Assembly (NCBI RefSeq): GCF_036421855.1
Contig: NZ_JAZGOK010000012.1
Direction: 5' to 3' (one strand)
Source: Georgenia_B sunbinii
GTDB lineage: Bacteria; Actinomycetota; Actinomycetes; Actinomycetales; Actinomycetaceae
DNA: 64,000 bases
Below, in pieces: positions 51,701 to 61,248 of the stretch (positions within the stretch are counted from its first letter, which is position 1; each line of letters begins with the position of its first letter). The position numbers and the translations under genes were made by a program. The notes under the pieces are model-generated. The model was not told the DNA's origin and searched no databases. It saw only the letters and a list, made by a program, of their open reading frames with translations.

Positions 51701-53141
51701 TGCCCTCGACCGGGCCGGAGATCAGCGGGATGCGGATGTCGGCGCCGGGGAGGAAGGCCGCCGGACCGATGCCGACGAGCACGACCTGCGCGCCGGTCGC
51801 CTTGACGGCGTTGGCCGACAGGATCGCCTCGTTGACCTCGCGGATGTTCGTCGTGCTGCCGGTACCGTAGCCGTCCCGGTGGAAGGTGGGGGAACCGTCG
51901 GTGAGGAACAGGACGACGTCGTACTCATCAGCGGACTCTGCGACCTGGTGGAAGCCACGGTCCCAGTTCGTGCCGCCGTCGTTGTTGTCCGGGGTCGCGG
52001 TGAAGCCGTTAATGCGGGCGGTCAGCGCGGAGGCGCCGCTCGCGGTGGCCACGGAGGTCAGCGGCATGCCGCCGTTGCTGGGTCCGTCGGCCGGGGCGTT
52101 GGTCGCGAAGGTGTGCAGCGCTACGCGCGACGGTGTACCGGTCAGGGTCTCCACGAAGCTCGTCGCAGCGTCCTTGTACTGGGCCAGCAGGTCATTGCTG
52201 TCCGTCACGGAGTTCGAGAGGTCGACGACCATCGCCATGTCCAGGCCACACTGCGGCGGCGCTGTCGGGTTGGGCCGCACGCTCGCCCACACCGGGTCCG
52301 GCGCGGTGCCCGGGATCTGCTGGGGCAGGAACTGGGTGCGCTCTGCTGCGCTGTCATTGCTGTTGACGCCGAGGCGGGTGGAGAAGCGGTAGTTGGTACC
52401 CTCCGCCCATTCGGTCGGGATGATCCAGCCGGCCGGGGCATCCGTCTGCACCGCGTAGAAGTAGTTCGTCCCGGACTCCAGGTCGAGGAAGACGCCACAC
52501 GCGCCGGTCGCGTCGGTGGTACAGCTCTCGCCGGTGGTCGTGCCGCCGGTGAGGTTGTTCGGGTTGTCGGTCTGGAAGAACTCGAAGGTAGCGCCCTCGA
52601 GGGGGGTCACCGTCGTGCTCGTCGGGCCGGTACCGGTCCGGTCACCACCTGTGCGGATGATGAGCTTCGCCTCGTCCTCGCCCGGGGGGCCCTCTGGCAC
52701 GAAGAACGGGGTCACGTCGGACGCCTGCGGCGCCACATCCGCGCCGTCGTCGGCGACGGGCGCGTCGTCGGCGGGGGCGATGGGCGCGTCGTCGTCGGCG
52801 GTGGCGCTCGGTGCGTCGTCTACGACGCTGGCCGGCGGCGCGACCTCCCCCTCGGGCGCTGCAGCGTCGTCCGGTGCCGCAGCCTCCTCGTCCGGTGCTG
52901 CGACATCAGCGGTGTCGTCGCCCACGACCTCACTGTCCGGCGCTGCGTCGTCAGCCTCGATGGCCTCCCGCAGCAGCGCCTCCACCTCGGAATCGTTCGG
53001 CGTCGGTGGATCGGAGCTCGGCGACGCGATCGACGAGCTGCCTCCCATCACGAGGGTCAGGCTCACCAGTCCGGTGAACAGTGCGCGGGAACCACGGCGC
53101 AGGCGAGTGGGACGGCGGGTCGGACGGGCAGCATGTCGCAC
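45762..53141 (-). CDS. Giant 2: VWA-tipped, modular, LPTTG-anchored surface protein (2459 aa)
   Basis: A paralogue of giant 1, same strand, from a GTG with a GAGGAG site. It has a signal peptide (about 1-40), an Asp/Ala-rich linker to about 145, a SpaA-like domain and a VWA domain (about 300-480) with MIDAS motifs DLSNS, GTNWDRG and FLTDG. Four A-type and five B-type modules follow, then the same DUF11-like terminal module, LPTTG near residue 2426, a membrane helix and RRRRQT. Paired Cys in the modules suggest disulfides outside the cell. The module order is the same as in giant 1, with fewer copies. It follows the two LuxR genes after a 152-nt gap. The role as adhesin or stalk is inferred from architecture. 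Confidence 0.9.
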   Translation of the reverse strand: MRHAARPTRRPTRLRRGSRALFTGLVSLTLVMGGSSSIASPSSDPPTPNDSEVEALLREAIEADDAAPDSEVVGDDTADVAAPDEEAAAPDDAAAPEGEVAPPASVVDDAPSATADDDAPIAPADDAPVADDGADVAPQASDVTPFFVPEGPPGEDEAKLIIRTGGDRTGTGPTSTTVTPLEGATFEFFQTDNPNNLTGGTTTGESCTTDATGACGVFLDLESGTNYFYAVQTDAPAGWIIPTEWAEGTNYRFSTRLGVNSNDSAAERTQFLPQQIPGTAPDPVWASVRPNPTAPPQCGLDMAMVVDLSNSVTDSNDLLAQYKDAATSFVETLTGTPSRVALHTFATNAPADGPSNGGMPLTSVATASGASALTARINGFTATPDNNDGGTNWDRGFHQVAESADEYDVVLFLTDGSPTFHRDGYGTGSTTNIREVNEAILSANAVKATGAQVVLVGIGPAAFLPGADIRIPLISGPVEGTDFVRANFDELAETLEEIATANCAGTLTVVKEVQEPDGDVVDGGAGWNFTTATAGVTPASATTDETSAVNFEVSYPDDLTRPVTITETPQEGYELAQVDGQNAVCVDTGAGTAVPVTNVGALGFTVDVPVADIISCTVRNAEVPPDYDDLTVTKTALPSFDRDYDWEIDKLAQVDRIEVPAGDDATFTYDVNVTPSAPIDSGFEVTGVISVTNPNDDVTFTGVDVIDTLADLPGSTCTVTGGTDLEIAPGATFEVAYACTVVGATATTVGTNTATATWDAAAYLGTSGEATTSEPFDFATTAPSVTDGAVVVTDSEIDLADYDDGTQVGNIVLAEDGPAVFTYELDWPGVPGQCVDYPNTATIVNAVGPAIAAVGDIGILAVDDSSTEIVTVCAGLDLDVEKNVVHSFDRTYLWTIDKVADETVVDADPATGIATFDYTVTATPVLPPNGWTDSAWAMSGEITVTNPNEWLDITADITDAVDVGSGATCAVTDGTDVLVGAGASVTLEYLCTFTAQPAYAGTNTATATWADSVPTPTSSATGTADVAADAWSVNPVNNVIDVVDDKTDPANPVNLGPATWNETGTPTVFTYSLELPGTPGECVDFTNTAWIAQTQQEATEVVTACLTAPLEVTKTAEASFDRTYLWDITKEVDATTVTVDEETGEAEFEYTVSAVPNGSTDSGWSLDGEISVTNPNTFESATVTVTDAVDVGGGAVCTVADGVDVEIAAGATEVFDYSCTFTGEPDYEGVNTATVVAGGETFTGAADVTFDLDGETDLTVDVVDDQTDPANPVPLGQATWNAAGTPVEFTYSLTHVGVPGECVDFTNTAWLEVQGDDPTAEQTVEVCVEAPLVVTKSAEATYDRLYEWDIDKSVDDTDIEVDENGQATFTYTVDAVADGFTDSGWEMTGTITVQNPNEYDSGSITVDVADVTDVGATCTVDGGTDLTVAPGATEELTYSCTFDEEPDYLGSNSATVTWTNADGDADEASDTVPVEFVADVVTDETIEVWDDKTDPANPVLLGAATWSDESSHQFSYDVVHQGVGGQCLEFTNTAWLELESGPGPDDSTTVELCVDSPLTHDKTAVSAEQLPDGTWQVRYEIDVVNDALFDAVYSLSDTLEFGEGITVETAGWLLQGTAEAGTWSGLPDETTTVLATDATIAAGTTHTYVVLVTADVTEGVTGTVPAQCSGDDGTDGGGFLNAATLTSGDLEETARDCVEPAAPSILKTFETLTENDDGTWDVVYTLAVANLDETASVAYDLVDEPAFVSGAVIEGASVVNTAPGDIVTNPDFDAIANVDIVSGQTLAPETTHVYTVTVTVDLSDLTVVEEPGSRECGVNGSNGGRGLFNEATITSGNDDYADEACVPVPAPELDVDKTAVSAIQNPDGSWTVTYDVVAANVSSVGALYDLTDTIEFGEGITPTEASWTLADPANAGEWADPATDPTAVLAADRPLAGGETHTYTVVVDATVETGVIGSEPGQCSGDDGTDGGGFLNSVTLSAHGEEITDEDCLEPELPDLEKLFGSAVQLPDGTWGVTYTLVADNSGNDSRAFYDLADAPHFADGVTILDQSVLDVTDAGTPVEIAWDGTSAIVEDVEVAAGDVHTYQVTFNVQVSAGIPADDLECEPGQGGRGFFNSATLTTGPDSIEDDDCGPITESVVPTVTKTVADGSPVLNADGTWTIVYDVLVTTPEANTLVATYDLSDELDFGEGITVLDAAIAAGNADTPDPLGSWTGIVPDIAVTDGEVLLPAGVSHVYTVTVDAAVGEGVIGTEAGECYTGEVPHAGGFLNTVTLTTDGIERTDDACAEPVPAPWTLEKTSDPVSGSTVDPGDVITYTLTATPTGEHGPVGVEVRDNLLDVLEHAAGYGDIVASTGTTSWDGDVLVWDIGTLAETATLTYAVIVDDDAWDVTLVNVATGSGSTPPTCVGDCSTTHITPPEPGKPDLPTTGAQLGGWIAAAFVLTLTGLALTTVRRRRQT
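46266..48035 (-). repeat. Single four-module cassette in giant 2
   Basis: The modules start near KTFETLTENDDG, KTAVSAIQNPDGS, KLFGSAVQ and KTVADGSPV, the same order and length as the two cassettes of giant 1. Confidence 0.75.
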
Positions 53142-53219
53142 GGCAGGACTCCTCGGTGATCGGCGAGAACATCACCTCACCACCGGGACCACCACCCATC
53201 GGAGGAAATGTCGGGTGAT
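53142..53219 (-). promoter_or_regulatory. Shared 5' leader of giant 2
   Basis: It contains the same ordered words as the giant 1 leader: ATCACCCGACAT, CCGGTGGTGAGGTGA and CTCGCCGATCACCGAGGAG. The remaining 74 nt to the luxR stop hold nothing recognised. Confidence 0.55.
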
Positions 53220-53293
53220 TAGCAGATGATCCGCACACTGCTCGAGGGTGAGTAACCAGGGCAGCAGGAACCGAGTCCGACGACCACCTGCGC

Positions 53294-55816
53294 CTACAGA
53301 TCCGCCGGGTCGGGGCCGCTGAGCAGTGACAGCTCTCGCGCCCGGTGCAGCGCCTCGGCCCTCGAGCTGACGCCGAGCTTACGGTAGATGCGGCGCACGT
53401 GAGTCTTGACGGTCGACTCGGCAATGAACAGCCGCCGGCCGATGTGGGCGAGCGGCGCCCCGGCGGCAAGCTCGCGCAGCACCCGGAGCTCGGCGACGCT
53501 CAGCTCGTCCACTCGCAACGGTGCAGGGAAGATGCCCGGCCGGTCCGCGAGCGCCGGGCTGGCCAGGAAGTCGCGCGCGTAGGAGTCGGCGGCGGCGATC
53601 TCTAGCAGGTCGCCGCGTGGCACGGTGAGGAACGGCAGCAGCACACCGCTGTCGGCCGCGATCGCCACCGCGCTGCCGAGGATGTCGGCGGCCGCTCCGT
53701 GCCGGCCCAGCCGCAGCAGTGTGCACGCCCGCAGGAGCAGGAGCTCGAGACCGGCACGGGGACGGGGGCCGGCGTAGTCGAGCGCGTCCGCCGTCATGCG
53801 TAGTACCTGACGGTGGGCGCCGATGTAGAAGGCGTGCCGGGCGCGCACCGACCGCATCACCGGCCCGTCATCCGTGGCGTCTCGCAGCACCGTCGTTGCG
53901 CGGTCGAGCTTCCCCTCGACGAGCGCCAGCTCGGCGTGGATCGCGGTCGCCGTCGAGACGACCAACGGGCGGTCGGTACCGAAGGAGTGCATGTCGGGCC
54001 GGCGCAGGCGCGCCGCCGCCCGGGCGAGGTCGCCGCGGAAGAGGTCGGTCTGAGCGCGGGCCAGCCGGGTCAGCTCGACGAGCGGAGTGAGCCCGTGGTC
54101 GACAACCTCGTCGTGCAGCGGCAGCTCGCCGGAGTCGATCAGCCGCAGCGAGGCAATGACCCGCCGGGCCATCGGCCCGGCCACCGTCTCGAAGGCCGAC
54201 GACTCGCCGGAGAGGGTCAGCGCCCGCGCCAGCCAGGCCTCTGCGTCGCGGAGGTGCCCGAGCAGCGCCATCGCCAGCCCCGCTCCGATCGCTGCCTCGC
54301 GCGCCGCGACGCCGTCCCCCACGTCGGCCGCCAGCCGGCCGGCAAGCGCGAACCCGTAGGCCGCGCCGACCCCGTTGTTGTCGTAGAGCATCGACAACCC
54401 CCACTGCGTCAGCAGCTCGGGGATCGCGCGTGCGACGTGCGGCGGGAGTCCGTCACCGTGATCACGCTGGTCGCTGTCCAGCCGACCGAGCAGGATCTCG
54501 GCCGCCCCCGGGGTGGGCCGTCCGTCGAAGCGCAGGACGAGGCGCTGGGTGGTGGTCAGCGGGCGCACCCGCAGGTCCGCGTCGGGGACGAGCAGGCCGC
54601 TGCGCACAGTGTCCGCAGCGTTGACCACCATCGTGTTGTCGAGCATGTAGTCCCGGGCGACGATGAGTCGTGCGCTGGACTGGACGATCTCCCGGGGGAG
54701 GGCGTCCACCGCCGCCCTCAGCTCAGCGCGGTGGGAGCCGTACAGCTCTGCCCAGTTGTCCTCGAGCAGGCTGAGGACCAGCGGCCACGCCTCGGCATCG
54801 ACGGCGTGGCCAAGCGCCGCTCCGGGACGGTACTCGTCGCGCCGGCGCCGTGCCATGACCTCGTTGAGGCGGCGGAACCGCTCGGGATCCTCCGCTCTCA
54901 GCACGGTGCGCAGCACCGACCGCAGCATCGGTGCGACGCAGCTGCCGTTCTCACCGTGATGAACGACGAACGGTGAGTCCATCAGCTCCGCTGCCATGAC
55001 CCGGTCCTCGCCGAGCTCCACCAGGGCGTCCAGGTCCCCTGGGGACAGTGTCTCCGGCACCGCGAGCGCGGCCATCACCCGGTGCCAGTCGTCGCTGCCC
55101 GGGTCCCGGATGGCGAGCGTGGCGAACCGGGTCACCGCTCCCATGTCGACGTCCAGCCGGCCGTGGGCGTCACGCTCGGAGTCGAGCAGCACTCCGCGCA
55201 CGGGGGCCGGCCACCCCGCGAAGCGCTCCGTCAGCCGCTGCGCTTCGGCCCCCGTGATCTCGCGGCCGAGCTCGCGCGCGAGTGACCGTACCTGGCCGGC
55301 GTCCAGCGCCAGCTCCCGCTCGGTGAGGACGATGGTGTCCACCATCAGCGGACCGAAGTCGACGATCGGGCGACGACGACGCGTCATCACCACCAGGTGC
55401 AGCATGTCGGACGCCTGAACGAGCTCGACCAGAGCGGTATCGACCTCGGCGTCGTCGACCGCGTCGAGACTGTCGATGACCAGCACGAGCCGCTCATCGA
55501 GCTGCGCCAGGGCGTCCTCGACGTCCGGCAGCCCGGGATCCGGCCTCAGGGCCGTGAGTCCGGCAAGCGCGAGCGTGTCGTGCACCGCGCGCCACAGGAC
55601 GCCGGCCGTCGTGCTGTCACCGGTCGACACCCAGGCGACGGCACGGTCCTGGAACTCACGGCGGCGCAGCCAGTACGCGGCCGTGGTGGTCTTGCCGAAC
55701 CCTCGCAGTGCGCGCAGCACCGTCAGCGGCGGCAGCTTCGCCGCCAGCTCCGCAACCGCCGCCGACGGTACGAAGCTGGTGGGCACCCGTGGTAACCGTC
55801 GGTGCTGGCCGCTCAC
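53294..55816 (-). CDS. MalT-like LuxR-family transcriptional regulator (distal)
   Basis: An 840-residue large ATP-binding LuxR-type regulator. It has an N-terminal NTPase domain with P-loop ALRGFGKTTT (the A-x4-GKT variant usual in MalT-like proteins) and a Walker B-like RLVLVIDSLDAVDD. Helical repeats follow, then a C-terminal LuxR helix-turn-helix (about 765-830): LSVAELRVLRELAAG, AESTVKTHVRRIYRKLG. Such proteins act as signal-dependent activators, with the inducer and ATP controlling oligomerisation. The GTG start overlaps the preceding regulator's stop (GTGA). It is the gene directly upstream of giant 2, hence a candidate regulator of the giants. Confidence 0.9.
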   Translation of the reverse strand: MSGQHRRLPRVPTSFVPSAAVAELAAKLPPLTVLRALRGFGKTTTAAYWLRRREFQDRAVAWVSTGDSTTAGVLWRAVHDTLALAGLTALRPDPGLPDVEDALAQLDERLVLVIDSLDAVDDAEVDTALVELVQASDMLHLVVMTRRRRPIVDFGPLMVDTIVLTERELALDAGQVRSLARELGREITGAEAQRLTERFAGWPAPVRGVLLDSERDAHGRLDVDMGAVTRFATLAIRDPGSDDWHRVMAALAVPETLSPGDLDALVELGEDRVMAAELMDSPFVVHHGENGSCVAPMLRSVLRTVLRAEDPERFRRLNEVMARRRRDEYRPGAALGHAVDAEAWPLVLSLLEDNWAELYGSHRAELRAAVDALPREIVQSSARLIVARDYMLDNTMVVNAADTVRSGLLVPDADLRVRPLTTTQRLVLRFDGRPTPGAAEILLGRLDSDQRDHGDGLPPHVARAIPELLTQWGLSMLYDNNGVGAAYGFALAGRLAADVGDGVAAREAAIGAGLAMALLGHLRDAEAWLARALTLSGESSAFETVAGPMARRVIASLRLIDSGELPLHDEVVDHGLTPLVELTRLARAQTDLFRGDLARAAARLRRPDMHSFGTDRPLVVSTATAIHAELALVEGKLDRATTVLRDATDDGPVMRSVRARHAFYIGAHRQVLRMTADALDYAGPRPRAGLELLLLRACTLLRLGRHGAAADILGSAVAIAADSGVLLPFLTVPRGDLLEIAAADSYARDFLASPALADRPGIFPAPLRVDELSVAELRVLRELAAGAPLAHIGRRLFIAESTVKTHVRRIYRKLGVSSRAEALHRARELSLLSGPDPADL

Positions 55817-58380
55817 CTGCCCTCCCGCGCGATCGAGTCCGCCAACCGCAGCGCCTCCTCCCGGCTCGCGGCACCGAGCTTGCGGTACACGCTGCGCACG
55901 TGCGTCTTCGCGGTGTTGACCGACACCCCGAGGGCGGCGGCAACGCCCGCCGGCCCCGCGTTCTGCCGCAACGCCGCGATGACCTCGACCTCACGGGGGC
56001 TGAGCCGGTCCGTCGTCGGTGCCGGTGCCGCCGAGCTCACCGTACGGACGCCCGCGGACCGGTGCCCGAGCTGAGCATGACCTGCCGGTCCGGTGCGACC
56101 GTTGGTACCGACCTCGAACGTCGTGGCGATCCCGTCCGGCGCCGTCGACCCCGTGCCGCTCCAGGCCCGCGGCTGGGCACGCAGCGCGAGAATCTCCGGA
56201 TCTCCCGCCGCGAGGTCGTTGAACACCTCTTCGGGCATGAGGAAGAAGCCTCGACGTTGCCCGGTGGCCCGGGACAGCTGCACCGCCTGGGTGAACTGCC
56301 GCCGGGCGGCGGTCAGCTGGCCCTGCCCGTGCAGCGCCGCGGCGATCGTCGTGTCGCAGCAGAGCTGGGCGCGCACCGTCAGGCGCGGGTCCCGCAGGCT
56401 CTGCTCGGCGATCACCACCGCCTCCGCCAGCCGTCGTTGTGCCAGGTAGAGCTGTGCCCGGGTGGGCTGCGAGACGTGCGACGGCGCGAGCCGGTCGAGC
56501 ACCTGCTCCGCAACACCGGTCTGCCCCGCGAGCAGGAGCAGCTCAACGAGGGTGGTACCCAGGGTGGCCTCGGTGATGCCGCCCGGTTCCAGGTGACGCA
56601 TCGCGGCCCGGAGCTGGCCCACCGCCCGGTCACGGTCCGCCGCCGAGGGGCTCGCCGTCGTGCCCAGCGCACGGGCATAGATCGCCAGCGCCCAGATCTC
56701 GTCGCGCCGGCGGGGCTCAACGATCCGCCGGGTGGCCTCGTCCACCGTTGCCGACATGCCGTCGGCGGCCGCGAGCGCCACCGCGATCCGACAGCCGATG
56801 GCGACGATCTCGCCCACCCCGCTCGTCGGCATGTCGCCGTGCACTACCGATGCCAGGTCTGGGTCTTCCGCCAGCTCCAGCGCCCGGTCGACCTCACCGA
56901 CGATCGCGTAGACCGTCAGCAGACCGGCGCTGCCCATGAGCCACGCATCGGAATCTCCGGTCGACAGGCCCAGCGTGCGCAGCCGCTCGAAGGCATAGCC
57001 GGCGCCGTCGTTCTCGCCCGCGAACACCGCCGCGGAGCCGGTCTGGAACAGCACCATCGCGGTATCGGCCACGGTGTCGGTATCGCCCCGGAACCGCCCG
57101 GCCTCCTCCAGGAACAGCGGGGCTGCGGGCGACCACGCGTTGTCCCGTTCACCCGCCAACGGCATCGAGGGCAGCACCCGGGTCATCACCCCCAGCCGGG
57201 GGTCGTTGGCGAGCAGGTCCGGCGGGAACCGGCGGGCGAGCACGATCAGCTCACCGCGGTGCTGCACCGACAGCGCGGCCCATTCCTCCCCCAGCACCCG
57301 GAGCGCGGTCTCCCACTCCTCGGCGTGGACGGCGTGGTGGAACACCTCGAACGGCCCATCCTCGCGGGCCGCCACCACCATGAGCGCGCGGTGGACCTCG
57401 AGCACGATCTCCGGCCGGTGCTCCGCGATGGTGCGGACGATGGACTCGCGGATCGCCGGTGGGTAGGTGTACCGCAGCCCCGCCACCGTGTGCCGCTCCT
57501 GCAGCATGCCGCCGACGAGCAGGTTGCGCAGGTCGCGGATCGCGCGCCCCCCGGGCACGATCGCGCTCGCGCCCGCTGCCGAGAACTCCTCGGGGACCGC
57601 GGTCCGGACGAGGAACTCCCGCAGGTCGTCGGAGCGGATGTCACGCAGCAGGGTGTCCACGAAGCCGTCGACCAGCGTGCTGTCCACCCGCGCGTTGCTC
57701 TCGCTGACAGCGGCGGCGTCGAGGCAGGACCGGATGGCGGCGGGCCAGCCACCGACCTCCATGACGAGGTCGCCGGCCTCGTCCTCGCTGATGGTGATGC
57801 CGCGGGCGGCCGCCAGCTCGAGCACCGCGCGCGAGTCGAGGGCGAGGTCTGCGGGCCGGACGACCGTCACGTCCACCGACAGCGCGCCGGCGGTCTCCAG
57901 CGACCGCAGCGCCCGGGTGCCCACGATGAGCTCGATCGTGTCGTTGTCGCGGATGATGTCGAGCAGGTCGTCGTCGATGGCCAGCGTGCCATCGAGGTGG
58001 CCGGCCTCGTGGAAGTTGTCGATGACGATCCGCAGCGGCTCGCTGTTGCCGGTCAGCCACGCGATGACATCCTCACGCGTACGCTCGGCCGCCGTCCGCT
58101 CGTCGCCGTTGCTAGCGGCCGCCAGCGCGTCGCCCAGCCGCCGCCAGAAACCGGCAACCAGCCTGGCGCTCTCGTCGAGCGCGCAGTAGACGGTGGCGAC
58201 GTCGTCGTCGCGCAGCGTCAGCCACCGAGCGATGGAGGTGGTCTTGCCGAACCCCCGAGGGGCACGCAGGATCGTCAGTGCGGTGCGACGGTCCAGCGCT
58301 GCGAGGACGCGCTCGTGCACGGCCGCTCCGCGGCTCGCTCGCGGCAGAGCAACAGAGCCCTGCCGCCCCAGGCGTCCCAT
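55813..58380 (-). CDS. MalT-like LuxR-family transcriptional regulator (proximal)
   Basis: An 855-residue protein of the same build: P-loop LRAPRGFGKTTSIARW, a Walker B-like LRIVIDNFHEAG, a long helical middle, and a C-terminal LuxR domain (LSPREVEVIAALRQN, VNTAKTHVRSVYRKLG). It differs enough from the distal regulator that the two may sense different signals or form heteromers. The ATG lies only 7 nt after the map stop and has no strong ribosome site, so it is probably transcribed with the ribosomal operon, translationally coupled to map, or driven by a promoter inside map. Confidence 0.9.
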   Translation of the reverse strand: MGRLGRQGSVALPRASRGAAVHERVLAALDRRTALTILRAPRGFGKTTSIARWLTLRDDDVATVYCALDESARLVAGFWRRLGDALAAASNGDERTAAERTREDVIAWLTGNSEPLRIVIDNFHEAGHLDGTLAIDDDLLDIIRDNDTIELIVGTRALRSLETAGALSVDVTVVRPADLALDSRAVLELAAARGITISEDEAGDLVMEVGGWPAAIRSCLDAAAVSESNARVDSTLVDGFVDTLLRDIRSDDLREFLVRTAVPEEFSAAGASAIVPGGRAIRDLRNLLVGGMLQERHTVAGLRYTYPPAIRESIVRTIAEHRPEIVLEVHRALMVVAAREDGPFEVFHHAVHAEEWETALRVLGEEWAALSVQHRGELIVLARRFPPDLLANDPRLGVMTRVLPSMPLAGERDNAWSPAAPLFLEEAGRFRGDTDTVADTAMVLFQTGSAAVFAGENDGAGYAFERLRTLGLSTGDSDAWLMGSAGLLTVYAIVGEVDRALELAEDPDLASVVHGDMPTSGVGEIVAIGCRIAVALAAADGMSATVDEATRRIVEPRRRDEIWALAIYARALGTTASPSAADRDRAVGQLRAAMRHLEPGGITEATLGTTLVELLLLAGQTGVAEQVLDRLAPSHVSQPTRAQLYLAQRRLAEAVVIAEQSLRDPRLTVRAQLCCDTTIAAALHGQGQLTAARRQFTQAVQLSRATGQRRGFFLMPEEVFNDLAAGDPEILALRAQPRAWSGTGSTAPDGIATTFEVGTNGRTGPAGHAQLGHRSAGVRTVSSAAPAPTTDRLSPREVEVIAALRQNAGPAGVAAALGVSVNTAKTHVRSVYRKLGAASREEALRLADSIAREGR

Positions 58381-58387
58381 ACCGTCA

Positions 58388-59221
58388 TCATGGCAGAAAC
58401 ACCGCAGACAGGTGCCGCTTCGCGAGCTCCTCCTCGCCGCCGTCCGGCGCGGTCAGCACCCAGACACCGCCGTCGACGATCGCCACGGTGTGCTCCCAGT
58501 GCGCGGCGCGTGCGCCGTCGGCGGTGACCACCGTCCAGTCGTCGCCGAGGACGACCGTCTCGAGGCCGCCTCGGGTGATCATCGGCTCCACCGCGAGGCA
58601 CATCCCCGGTCGCAGCCGGGGACCGCGCTGCCGGGTGCGGTAGTTGAGGACGTCGGGCGGCTGGTGCATGGCGCTGCCGATGCCGTGGCCCACGTAGTCC
58701 TCGAGGATCGAGTACGGCCCGTCGCCCGCCGCGGTTCGCGCGCTGACAGCGTCCTCCACGGCGCTGCCGACAACCCCGAGCCGCTCGCCGGTGGCCAGTG
58801 CCGCGATGGCGTCCCACATCGCGTCACGGGTGACCTCGCTGAGCGCGACGTCCGCCGGGTCGGCCTCGCCGAGGATCATCGTGAAGGCCGCGTCGCCGTG
58901 CCAGCCGTCGACGACGGCGCCGCAGTCGAACGAGACGACGTCACCGTCATCGAGCACCCGGCTGCCGGGGATGCCGTGGACGACCTCCTCGTTGACCGAG
59001 ATGCACACGTGAGCCGGATAGCCGTGGTAGCCGAGGAAGTTCGACGTCGCCCCGGCGCCCTCGAGGACGCCACGCGCGACGTCGTCGAGCTCAGCGGTCG
59101 TCACTCCCGGGGCCGCCGCGTCGCGCAGCGCCGCGTGGATGTCGGCGACGACCAGCCCGGCCCGCCGCATCACGCGGATCTGGTCGGGGGTCTTGTACTC
59201 GATCCGGTCGCCGCCGAGCAT
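58388..59221 (-). CDS. map: Methionine aminopeptidase, type I
   Basis: A 277-residue enzyme removing the initiator Met from nascent proteins. The five metal ligands are visible: two Asp in VSFDCGAVVDGWHGDAAFT, His in GHGIGSAMHQPP, Glu in CLAVEPMIT and Glu in HWEHTVAIV. The substrate His is in GYPAHVCISVNEEV. Length is normal for actinobacteria. It follows adk with a 1-nt gap. Confidence 0.96.
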   Translation of the reverse strand: MLGGDRIEYKTPDQIRVMRRAGLVVADIHAALRDAAAPGVTTAELDDVARGVLEGAGATSNFLGYHGYPAHVCISVNEEVVHGIPGSRVLDDGDVVSFDCGAVVDGWHGDAAFTMILGEADPADVALSEVTRDAMWDAIAALATGERLGVVGSAVEDAVSARTAAGDGPYSILEDYVGHGIGSAMHQPPDVLNYRTRQRGPRLRPGMCLAVEPMITRGGLETVVLGDDWTVVTADGARAAHWEHTVAIVDGGVWVLTAPDGGEEELAKRHLSAVFLP

Positions 59222-59222
59222 G

Positions 59223-59794
59223 TCAGTGCTGCGGTCGCAGCACGGCCAGCAGCCGTGCCGTGACGTCCTCGACCGAGCCCATCCCGTCGACCCGGCGCAG
59301 CAGGCCGCGCTCCTCGTAGTAGCCGGCGAGCGGCGCGGTCTGCTCGTGGTAGACCTCGAGCCGGCGCCGGATGACGATGTCGGTGTCGTCCGCCCGGCCC
59401 TGCTCGGCCGCGCGGCCGAGCAGGCGCTGGACGACCGCCTCGTCGTCGGCGGTGAGCTCGACGACGGCGGTCAGCGCCGCGCCGCGCTCGCGCAGCATGA
59501 GCTCGAGCTCGCGGACCTGGTCGAGCGTCCGCGGGTACCCGTCGAGCAGGAACCCGTCAGCGGCGTCCGGCTCGGCGAGCCGGGCACGGACCATCTCGTT
59601 GGTGACCTCGTCGGGCACGTACTCGCCGGCGTCCATGTACCGCTGGGCCCGCTGGCCGAGCGCGGTGCGCTCAGCGACGTTGCTGCGGAAGATGTCGCCG
59701 GTGGAGATCGCCGGCACAGCGAGCTCGCCACTGATCCGGGCCGCCTGGGTGCCCTTGCCGGCACCGGGCGGACCGAGGAGGACCAGACGCTGGC

Positions 59795-59798
<4 letters not shown>
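59223..59798 (-). CDS. adk: Adenylate kinase
   Basis: A 191-residue short-LID adenylate kinase (2 ADP to ATP + AMP). It shows the P-loop LLGPPGAGKGTQA, the AMP-binding ISTGDIFRSNVA, DGYPRTLDQV and the LID segment VIRRRLEVYHEQT. There is no zinc finger in the LID, as expected for the short form. It overlaps secY by 4 nt. Confidence 0.97.
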
Positions 59799-61099
<1,301 letters not shown>

Positions 61100-61207
61100 A
61101 CTTCCTCCTGCTTACGTCGTCCCGCATCGTAGCGAGACCGGATGGGCCGGGGTGTACCTTACCTGGTCCTGATGACCTGGCGGTGACACCCACGGTTGCT
61201 GAGACGA

Positions 61208-61240
61208 CAAGGGCGGCCCGAGAACTCCGGACCGCCCTTG
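61208..61240 (-). terminator. Hairpin between rplO and secY
   Basis: CAAGGGCGG (61208-61216) pairs with CCGCCCTTG (61232-61240). It starts 9 nt past the rplO stop and should terminate or attenuate the upstream ribosomal transcript before secY. Confidence 0.6.
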
Positions 61241-61248
61241 ACGGCAGC

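Noticed and set aside
55708..58527. A 939-codon plus-strand frame opposite the LuxR genes
   Set aside because: The opposite strand encodes two full regulators with P-loops and LuxR domains; the plus frame has Arg/Gly/Pro-rich shadow composition.
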